Shown piece after piece: positions 56,283 to 64,000 of a stretch of DNA of 64,000 nt. The position numbers and the translations under genes are program-made. The notes beneath the pieces were generated by a model that ran no database searches, had not been told where the DNA came from, and saw only the letters and a program-made list of their open reading frames with translations. The stretch spans positions 32,204,796-32,268,795 of the forward strand of contig NC_080690.1 in NCBI RefSeq assembly GCF_030445035.2. The letters are read 5' to 3'. The DNA is from Dasypus novemcinctus. Lineage: Eukaryota; Chordata; Mammalia; Cingulata; Dasypodidae. How positions within the stretch are numbered: the first letter of the stretch is position 1; each line of letters starts with the position of its first letter.

Positions 56283-56651
56283 TGCTGAGACTAGCTCAGC
56301 AATATGTCTGTACAAAGGGAAGGTGATGCAGAACTGAAGAAATAAAAGGACAGAAAGAAAGACACAAGAGAGGAAACAAAGATGGGATCAGAGGACTTCA
56401 CAGCTTCTGAAATTGAGAGCCTCAACCCTAGTTTCCACATTGCAATTATTTGAAAGCTAACGAGCAGCTGTTTGCTACAGGAAGCAACTTGCAACATCTT
56501 TTACAATAGCAGGAAGCAACTTCAACCTTTACAATAACAGAAAGCAACTGCAACAACTACAATAAGGTAATATTTACAATAATAGGAAGCAATTGCAACA
56601 TCATCTACAATAACAGGAAGTAACAAATAGGTGAGTCAGTTTCCCACAGCA
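56283..56651 (-). repeat. 5' LTR of ERV-3
   Basis: 369 bp; the minus strand starts TGCTGTGGGAAACTGAC and ends AGTCTCAGCA. It contains extra copies of the 'ttgcttcctgttattgtagatgatgttgcaattgcttcc' type repeat relative to the 3' LTR, which explains the length difference. Confidence 0.75.
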
Positions 56652-57092
56652 CTTTTCCCTCATTTCCCTCAGTGTAAATTAAGATGTTATAGTGGGATCT
56701 CAGAGTAATGTTCATATGATGAGACTGAATTGAGACAGAACAGGTCACTTTGTTCCCTAAATCCCTTTGCCTGCAGGATCTAGTCTAATGTGGCCCCTGC
56801 CTGCCTCTCTAACCTGACTTTACTGATCTATCCTCAAGCTACAACTTATCTCCAGACCTTTCATTATGTTCTTGCCTCTGCTGGGAATACCCTTCCTGGA
56901 GCAGCACCAGGGGATGGCTGGGATGAGGTTGAACTCTGCCATGATTTCTACTACCTTTCCAAATAAAAAAATTCCAACTTGATAAAATTGGTATCCTTTT
57001 ATACAAAAGTGGCTTCAAGACAAGACTTCCAACCTATCTTCAACCAGATTGTACTCTCTAAGCTATTCTTAGAAGTTCTGGAGCTATTATCG
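56652..57092. other. Unassigned stretch, possibly old repeat
   Basis: No gene recognised. The phrase 'cttatctccagacctttcattatgttcttgcctctgctgggaatacccttcctgg' may be an L2-like fragment, but I cannot support it further. Confidence 0.3.
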
Positions 57093-57905
57093 ATAAATTG
57101 GAATTAATCAAAAATTAAAATTTTGTGTATCAAAGGACATTACCAAGAAAAAAACAACTAGCAGGATAGGAGAAAATACTTGGGAGCCATATATCTGATA
57201 AAGGTTTAAATTTGAATACATAAAGAACTACAACTCAACAATAAAAAGACAAACATCTCAATTTAAAATTGGGTAAAGGACTCTTGATATAGATATGGAG
57301 TAGACACAACCATTCCAGGGTCCACAGGATGGAGGAATAGAGTATAGATTAGAATGGACTTACTGATATTCTATTCATGAACTATTATGATTAGTAATCA
57401 AAGAAAATGTGGCATTGGTATGGAGAAAGTGGCCATGGTGGCTGCTGGGTGAGGGGAATGGGAGGAAGAGATGAGATGTGGAGGCATTTTCGGGACTTGG
57501 AGTTGTCCTGGGTGGTGCTGCAGGGACAGTTACCAGACATTGTATGTCCTCCCATGGCCCACTGGGTGGACTGTGGCAGAGTGTGGGCTATGATGTGGAC
57601 CATTGACTATGAGGTGCAGCAGTGCTCAGAGACGTATTCACCAAGTGCAATGAATGTCTCATGATGATGGAGAAGGTTGTTGTTATGGGGGGAGGAGTGG
57701 GATGAGGGAGGTGGGGGATATATGGGGACCTCATATTTTTTTAATGTAACATTAAAAAAATAAAGACTAAGTAAGTAAATAAATAAAAATTGGGTAAAGG
57801 CCTTGAATAGACATTTCTCCAAAGAAGATTTCCAAATGGCCAATAAGGACATGAAAAGATGTTCAACATCATTAGGCATTAGGGAAATGCAAATCAAAAC
57901 CATAA
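57093..57905 (+). mobile_element. Old L1 ORF2 3' fragment, split
   Basis: 'ttgtgtatcaaaggacattacc', 'atatatctgataaaggtttaaatttgaatacataaagaactacaactcaacaataaaaagac' and, after the nested insert, 'gaatagacatttctccaaagaagatttccaaatggccaataaggacatgaaaagatg' are contiguous L1 ORF2 3' sequence. Confidence 0.8.
57280..57785 (+). mobile_element. Nested, 5'-truncated L1 3' end
   Basis: A perfect 15-bp duplication AAAATTGGGTAAAGG (57265-57279 and 57786-57800) flanks it. The insert ends in a G-rich 3' UTR-like tract, 'gggggatatatggggacctcatatttttttaatgtaacatt', then AATAAAGACTAAGTAAGTAAATAAAT. A close relative of this end is at 63,276-63,420. Confidence 0.75.
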
Positions 57906-58265
57906 TGTAAAAGGACTTTATTCATGCATGGTTCTGAGGGTGGGAAATATCCAAATCAAGGCAGCATCCGGCAGAGACTGGTATTCTGGGCTGGCTACCA
58001 GTGATCCTTGGTTTCTCTGTCACATGGCAAGGCAAATGGCTCCACGTCCTGGTCTGAGTCCTGTTTCAGCTTCTTGCTTCCTATGACTTTCTCTGAATTT
58101 CATTCCATTTACAGGGACTCCAGTAATAGGATTAAGACCCATCCTGACGGAGGTGTGCCACACCTTACCAGAAGTAACCTCATCAAAGGGTCCTACTTAC
58201 AGTGGGTTCACACCCACAGGAATGGATTCAATTTAAAAACATGTTTTCTTCTGGGGTACACACAG
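57906..58265 (-). repeat. MaLR-like LTR
   Basis: The minus strand reads 'gtggttggaagctgtgtgtaccccagaagaaaacatg...ggatgggtcttaatcctattactgg...tgaataaagtccttttaca', parallel to the + strand element at 61,161. It interrupts the L1 fragment. Confidence 0.6.
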
Positions 58266-58659
58266 CTTCCAACCACTATAGTAACTAATGATACCTGGTA
58301 AACAGAGCAATAAGTTGTAGTACTCTAAAGACCAGGCATCACATTTAGTAAGTGGGGCCAGGATTTCATTCATACTCAAGTTTGTGCTACTGACCACTAC
58401 TTTATGCAGCAGACTTAAGTTCTGAGAGGGAAGAATGAATGAACTGGTCTTGCTTTGTACATCAGGATCCATGATTTTCCTATATGCTGGGCAAATAATG
58501 GAATTATACACATTACGAGAAGGAAAAAGGGCAGTGTTTGAGGAAGTATGGTTACAAATGCCTGGATATTACTGAATGTGTCTATTTAGGGATGCTTCTT
58601 TTGTCTAGATTTGTTTCATAATACAATTTTTTGTATGGTAAAGACAGGTAAAATAATTG
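58266..58659. other. Unassigned stretch
   Basis: No gene or confident repeat is recognised. Confidence 0.3.
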
Positions 58660-59480
58660 CAACTCTTACCACAAATGGCTATTACCCCTATGAAAGCTCC
58701 TGACATTGGTAGGACAATCAATATCCCAATAGAAAATGGGCAAAAGATAGGGATAGTTTAGAGGAAACATTAGTGTCTCAAACATGAAAAATATTCAACC
58801 TCCCAAAAGTAAAAATACAAATGAAAACTACACTAAGATATCAGTAGTCACCTATTTGATAGGCGGAGATCAAAGTTTCATACCATGAGATTATGAAGAA
58901 ACAAACTCATATATGGCTGGTGGGTGTATAAATTGGCACCTCTAAGAGGAGGGCAATTTGATAATGTCGCCAAAATGTTCATTTGTTAGTGGTTCAGCAA
59001 TTCTAGTCCTAAGAATTCATCCTTCAATTATACTTTCTCATACATGGATTGACACATAGCAAGGTTACTCATTGCAGCACTATTTACAACGGCAAAAGAT
59101 TGGAAAAGGCGTAAATGTCAATAGGAAACCAGCTCAATAAATGACAGTATATCCAAACTGTGTAACATGCAGTCATTTTTTTAAAAAGGAATCTCTTTTA
59201 ACTGTGGGAAAGGCATAAATAACATTGTTTTTTAAAAGATGCATACAAAATTATGTAAGTAATACAATCTCAGCCATGTGAATATTGGCATAGAAAAGTC
59301 AATGGAAGGCCATTCATACTGTCAACAGTTATTTGCAGGTGTTAGGCATTTGGGAGGTTTTTCTTTATATTTTATTTTCTAAAGCTAGCATAAATTACTG
59401 TTATCACTGAGAAAAAAATACTCTTCTCAACATTGTTATAAACGATTTTGAAAAAGAAATAAATTGTATTTCAGTTATCA
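58660..59480 (+). repeat. Old L1 3' fragment
   Basis: 'atatcccaatagaaaatgggcaaaag', 'tatggctggtgggtgtataaattgg', 'gcagcactatttacaacggcaaaagattgg' and 'aaccagctcaataaatgacagtatatcc' are the 3' ORF2/UTR sequence of old L1 subfamilies. Confidence 0.65.
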
Positions 59481-60390
59481 TTGGATATTTAAAAAATGAA
59501 TTTCTATTTAAAAATTCCATAGCTCAGAAATATGGAGCATAGTTTAAAATAAAATTCTCAAGCTGTTTGAGCAAGTTGACCTTTGTTTATTTAGATGTAA
59601 GCCTCAGATGGGTTAGTGTAATAATACCCAGTGGCTGGTCCGTGAGTCAGCTATATCTGAATCAGCTAGTTTTCTTTTTCCTTATTTTAAAAATTAGATT
59701 CCCAAAGCCTTACCCCCAGCATATTAAATCAGAATGCCCAGAGGTGAGATTATGGAGCTAGTAGTTTTAATAAACTCCCTACATGATTACTCTCCAGATT
59801 TGGGAACTATTCTACCTTAAATTATAATGGAAAAAAAGGCATGGCTGTCCTTTCTGTTCTGGCAAACTCTCTCCCTGAGATTAGGAAAGTTAACAACTTA
59901 GACTCAGACTAGGAAACTAGGAAAGAGTTGTAGCCAAACGGCCTGAACTTCTGAGGAAAATAACACAGTTTTCAAACTCTGACTTTTCTCAGTGAGGAGT
60001 GGGACTCAGTCCAGGGTGCGCTGGTTATACATGTGTTTAAAAATAACAAGGTCAACAGTGTGCTCAGGTACTTTTTCCAGTTAATTGAGGTCTTGGCAGC
60101 CAATCTTCAACCATTTTTGCTCAAGACAGGGAGACTTAAAGCAGCTTCTCATAACCTAGGCCACCTCATGAGGGAGCAGCTGACTAATATGTTCATTCTT
60201 TTCCCTTTTAAGATCCTTTTCAAAGACATCCAGTGATCCAGTCACTCACCTTTCACCACTTTGGTGTATCTATTAGCAATAAGAACAAAAGATAGGAGCG
60301 AAACCCTCCCTACTGTGCACTGTGCCTTCAGGTGGTGAGGAGAAGTAAGAGGAAAATAACAATTTGAGCCTATTTTCCCCTTCCAACAAC
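59481..60390. other. Unassigned stretch
   Basis: No gene, RNA or confident repeat is recognised. Confidence 0.3.
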
Positions 60391-61140
60391 TGTCAAACAC
60401 GATGGAAAAATCCAGGGCCCCGCCCTGATCATGATGTTGGAGTAAGACACTCCAGTCTCTTCCCCAATAGAAGCTTTGAATAACCAGAAAGAACTAGAAG
60501 AAACATCTTTTTCAAAGCTCAAGAAAACAGTTAAAGGATTGCAGTAATAGGGCGAGCACCAAATCAAGAAAAAGACAACTTAAAGATGGTAGGCTCTCCT
60601 GTGGCCGCTACCCCATCCTTTCACCTGCTTGGCACAGAGCTGGCCCCTGCTCCCCGCGTGGATCCCTCGCCGGGTTCCAGAAGAGCAGAGTAACTCACAT
60701 GCACATCTGGGAGCACATATGTCTATGCCAGTCTGTCTGCTGGCAACCTGAAGGACTAAAACAGGACACTTGTCACAGGCTCACCATCCCAGATCTTGCC
60801 CTGCATGTACAGGCAGTTTACAGAGCTCTTTTACAGAAGGGTGTGGGAGAGCAGTTACGCTCCGGCTCCCCAGGGCAAGGGATTACAAGCTGTGGGACAT
60901 ACCCTATACTATAGTGCCAGGGACCTTGAGGAAGTACAGTTTCCTGGGAACTATTCAAATCTGGGTAAACAGGAATTCCTAGGGCCCCATGAGCATTCCT
61001 AGGAAAAGACATGCAAAGGGCCAGAGAGAAGCCTATACTTTGCCTAGAGGTATCCTCTAAACTCATTGCATGACCGAGCCCTGGAGGGCACCGGCACAGG
61101 CTGATCTGCAAAGGCTGGAAAATGTGTTTGTTGTTCCGTT
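60391..61140 (+). repeat. Possible L1 5' UTR fragment
   Basis: 'atgttggagtaagacactccag', 'gaataaccagaaagaactagaag' and the GC-richer part that follows resemble L1 5' UTR wording. The assignment is weak. Confidence 0.35.
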
Positions 61141-61160
61141 GTTATTAGCTAGTTCCTGGC

Positions 61161-61446
61161 TGTGGTGGTTTGAAGATGTACATACTCCAGAAAAGCATGT
61201 TCTTAAATCCAGTCCATTCCTACAGGTGTAAACCTATTGTACATAGGATATTTTAATGAGGTTGCTTCAGTTAAGGTGTGTCCCACCTCAGTCAGGATGG
61301 GTTTTATCCTCTTACTGGAATCCTTTATAAGAGAATGAAATTCAGAAAAGGAGAGAGAAAACTATGGAAGCAAGAAGCTGAAATCAGCAAAACCCAGAAG
61401 AGAAGAGAGAGAACAGCAGACACCGCCATGTGCCGTTCAGACTGAA
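61161..61446 (+). repeat. MaLR-like LTR, 3' truncated
   Basis: Starts TGTGGTGGTTTGAAG and continues 'ccagaaaagcatgttcttaaatcc', 'caggatgggttttatcctcttactggaatcc', 'gaagcaagaagctgaaatcagc'. It is the same family as 57,906-58,265, in opposite orientation. Confidence 0.6.
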
Positions 61447-62126
61447 ACTGGAAAAATTATGAATATCTTACTTAGATAGTAATTAAATATGAATGTGTAT
61501 GGACAAAAATATTTAATTGCTCAGTGAACAATTTCAAAGATAGTTATTAACCTTACAAAGAAATATTTCAAAATTTGATTCATTGAGAAGTCAAGTCTGA
61601 ACATAGACCTTATACACTATGAAAGCAGTTTGATTTTTGTTCTGACAATACTGGAGGAATAAACCTTAAATGTCTTTATTCTTTCCTCCTCTAAACAGAT
61701 GGTATATCTTTGTAATCTTTTTAAAAAAATAGTGCTGAGTTGTACATCTTTGTCTGTAGAAGAATTAGAGTTTCTCTGTCCTGAGCCAGAAAAGGAAATG
61801 AACAGGCTGCTGCATTGCACAGCTTCAATGGGCACCATTCCCTTAAATAAAGCTAAAGTCACACAACAGAAGTGAGGGAATGGATTTGAGTACCACAGAT
61901 TAACAATTACAAATGGAAAATATTTGTATTCTTATTTTTGCTAAAATTTGTACAAGTTAAAAAAATATAAAATACACAAAGAAACAGGAAGTGATAGACA
62001 GATAAAGAAAATATAAAAGCATTAGAAACCACCAATGAGGAGGACCAAGATTGGGACATTATAAAAAAAAAGACTTGGAAAAAATGGCCCTAAATATGCT
62101 CAAGAGTCCTAAAGGAAAATGTATAT
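61447..62126. other. Unassigned AT-rich stretch
   Basis: No gene, RNA or confident repeat is recognised. Confidence 0.3.
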
Positions 62127-62139
62127 AAATAACTAACTA

Positions 62140-62556
62140 GGGAAGCGGACTTGGCCCAGTGGTTAGGGCGTCAGTCTACCACATGGGAGGTCCGCAGTTC
62201 AGGCCCTGGGCGTCCTTGACCCATGTGGAGCTGGTCCACATGTGGTGCTGATGCGCACAGGGAGTGCCCTGCCATGCAGGGGTGTCCCTGCGCTGGGGAG
62301 CCCCACATGCCGGGAGTGCGCCCCGTAAGGAGAGCTGTCCAGTGCGAAAGAAAGTGCAGCCTGCCCAGGAGTGGCGCCACACACACAGAGGGCTGACACA
62401 CCAGGATGTCACAACGGAGGGAAACGCAGATTCCCATGCCGCTGACAACAACAGAAGCGGACAAAGACAGGAGCACGCAGTGGGTGGACACAGAGAATGG
62501 ACAACTGGGGTGGGGGTGGGGGGAGAAGGGGAGAGAAATAAATAAATCTTTTTAAA
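62140..62556 (+). mobile_element. DAS-type SINE, full length
   Basis: Perfect 13-bp duplication AAATAACTAACTA at 62127-62139 and 62557-62569. A box, B box (slightly changed, 'gcagttcaggccc'), body and tail all present. Confidence 0.9.
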
Positions 62557-62595
62557 AAATAACTAACTAAAAGACATTAGGAAGATGAAAGATGA

Positions 62596-63119
62596 TGTTA
62601 TAGACGTCCACAGAGATTCAATTATTTGCATATGAAAAGACCAGGACTCAGTAATAATTTGGGGAAGGAAAAAGGAATTTATTTATAGCCAGCTGGACTC
62701 GGGAGCTTTCTGTTCAAAACCCGAGACCCGAATAAGATTCTCGAGTTCCTTTTATGCAGAGGAAGAGCTAAATGGTCCTTTGTTTCAGTGCTCAATAAGC
62801 TTGAATTAACACATATCCCCCACATTCTAGGTAGGCTTTTAGCATGAACTTCATACATTCTAGGTAAGCTTTTAGCATGAACTTCATACATTCCATGTAA
62901 GCATTTAACACATTTGGTTTGCATTTTCCCTGAATATTTAAAGTTTATAGAATTTGCATTGCTAAATTGTTCACCCAGGACTGGAGTTGTTGCATGATTA
63001 CCAAGGGCAGGGCTGCAGCTCTCACTATACCACACGCACAGCTCAGGACACATAGAGCTCAGGTTATCTATGAAGAGATGAACAGCCCTGTCCACCCCCC
63101 CCCCCCATAGCCTATATCA
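62596..63119 (-). repeat. Solo LTR of the ERV-2 family
   Basis: The minus strand starts TGATATAGGCTATGG and ends CGTCTATAACA. It parallels the ERV-2 LTR in order: 'ctataaactttaaatattcaggg', 'taaaagcttacctagaatg', 'aagcttattgagcactgaaacaaagg', TATA-like 'gcataaaagg', 'cagaaagctcccgagtccagc' and 'ttactgagtcctgg'. A 4-bp duplication ATGA (62592-62595 and 63120-63123) flanks it. A 33-bp unit around 'aagcttttagcatgaacttcatacattc' is repeated near 62,820-62,900. Confidence 0.8.
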
Positions 63120-63275
63120 ATGAACACAAAGAGAATGCCAATAAAGAAAGAAATTATTAAAAGGGTTCAAACAAAGCCAAAGACTACAGTAACAAATATA
63201 AATTTTCCTGGACAGTTCAATAACATGTTGGAATTTTTTGTGACGTATTTATCTTCAAAAAAATACAACTTACAA

Positions 63276-63431
63276 AAATGATGGGGGTGGGGGGTGGGGA
63301 GTGGGTTACATGGGAACCTCTTATGTTTTTTAATGTAACCTGTGTGATTTATTAACTTTAATTTTTAAAAATGTGTAAATAAAATAAAATACTAATTTTT
63401 AAAGAAAACATTAAAAAAAAAAAAAAAAAAA
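63276..63431 (+). repeat. L1 3' end with A tail
   Basis: 'gatgggggtggggggtggggagtgggttacatgggaacctcttatgttttttaatgtaacc' followed later by a 21-base A run matches the 3' end seen at 57,670-57,770. Only the last part of the element is present. Confidence 0.6.
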
Positions 63432-64000
63432 GAAACACAACAACATATTGGAGCTGGAAGAAGAAAGGACCAGTGACCCTAACAATAAAATTGTTGAACT
63501 TATTCTCCCTAAGTAGCAGAAAGAAAAAAGAATGATGAAAAGTGAAGAGCCTGAGGAACCTGTTGGACATTTATGGGATGTTTTATCCAATCAGTTGAAT
63601 GCCTTAAAAGGGGAAGTGATTTCAGCATTCAGAGAGAATTTCCCAGCTCGTCTTTGGACAGCAAATGTCTCCTGGAAACTTATGAAGACCTTCACTGGGC
63701 TTTCATTGGAGCCCCTGGTTTGCAGCCTGCCTGAGGAACCTGGGCTTATCCACCCCCACAGTCACATGAGAGACTCTTATAAAATCGCATACTATTTACA
63801 GATATCTCCTGTTGCTTCTGTTCCCTAGAGAACCCTACTACAGCTTAGTACCAGGGGTGGTTCTTAAGAAACAGAATCTTAAGCATGGGATATCTGAGGT
63901 GGTTCTATGAGTTTTGCAATTGACTCTCTACTCTAATTGGACTCAAAGGTACTAATGACTCCCTTTCCAATAATGAGGAGATCACAAACAGTCCATGGTG
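63432..64000. repeat. Right edge: unassigned, probably LTR-derived repeat
   Basis: 'cacatgagagactcttataaaatcgcatac' and 'cctgttgcttctgttccctagagaaccctactacagc' resemble the ends of MaLR-like elements. A frame of 98 codons at 63,532-63,828 starts within this and is not supported as a gene. Confidence 0.35.

Larger units (their letters stand above)
52366..56651 (-). mobile_element. ERV-3: class II provirus on the minus strand, decayed
   Basis: Related LTRs lie at both ends (52,366-52,682 and 56,283-56,651), diverged by many substitutions and indels, so it is older than ERV-2. A Lys3-type primer site, a gag matrix start and a polypurine tract are in the expected minus-strand order. The centre (54,620-55,140) is the AT-rich core shared with ERV-1. 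The flanks CCATTC and CTTTTC could be a decayed 6-bp duplication. It carries the DAS-SINE at 52,771. Confidence 0.75.

Noticed and set aside
62820..62905. CRISPR-like short direct repeats
   Set aside because: Three adjacent 33-bp units without spacers inside an LTR U3 region of a mammalian genome; a tandem duplication, not an array.

Overview
This window is eukaryotic and mammalian. It holds one protein-coding gene, the complete ten-exon GOT2 gene (mitochondrial aspartate aminotransferase) on the + strand from the start codon at 24960 to the stop at 46609, set in repeat-rich DNA. The abundant tRNA-derived SINEs have a head with clear A and B boxes, a GC-rich body of about 250 bp and a tail of AAATAAAT units. 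They are of the kind known as DAS-SINEs, so a xenarthran, most likely an armadillo, is inferred; the species is not proven by the sequence itself.

Left flank (1-24,690). A decayed class II endogenous retrovirus with a Lys-type primer site, a gag matrix stub and env fragments occupies about 327-6,000. A striking provirus lies at 7,022-14,000: two 498-bp LTRs that read as identical, an Arg-type primer site, a polypurine tract and a 4-bp target duplication, but no gag, pol or env. It sits inside a DAS-SINE. Next comes a broken minus-strand L1 (about 14,640-23,330) carrying four full-length-type SINEs, one short SINE and a retroposed 28S rRNA fragment.

Centre (24,690-47,680). A CpG island covers the GOT2 promoter, exon 1 and the start of intron 1. 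The exons add up to 1,293 nt (430 codons plus stop), all introns are GT-AG, and the known cofactor and substrate residues fall at the expected precursor numbers (G65, W162, N215, D243, K279, R407). The introns contain SINEs, MIR, L2, L1 and hAT remnants. The 3' UTR ends near an AATAAA at 47,651.

Right flank (47,680-64,000). No gene was found. It holds stacked MaLR-like LTRs nested in a minus-strand L1, a second class II provirus on the minus strand (52,366-56,651, Lys3-type primer site), L1 fragments with a nested L1 3' end, a DAS-SINE, and a solo LTR (62,596-63,119) related to the LTRs of the young provirus.

The most unusual theme is that the three proviruses, with three different LTRs and three different primer sites, share the same AT-rich non-coding internal sequence where pol would be expected. 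One of them looks recently mobilised despite having no coding capacity, which suggests movement in trans.
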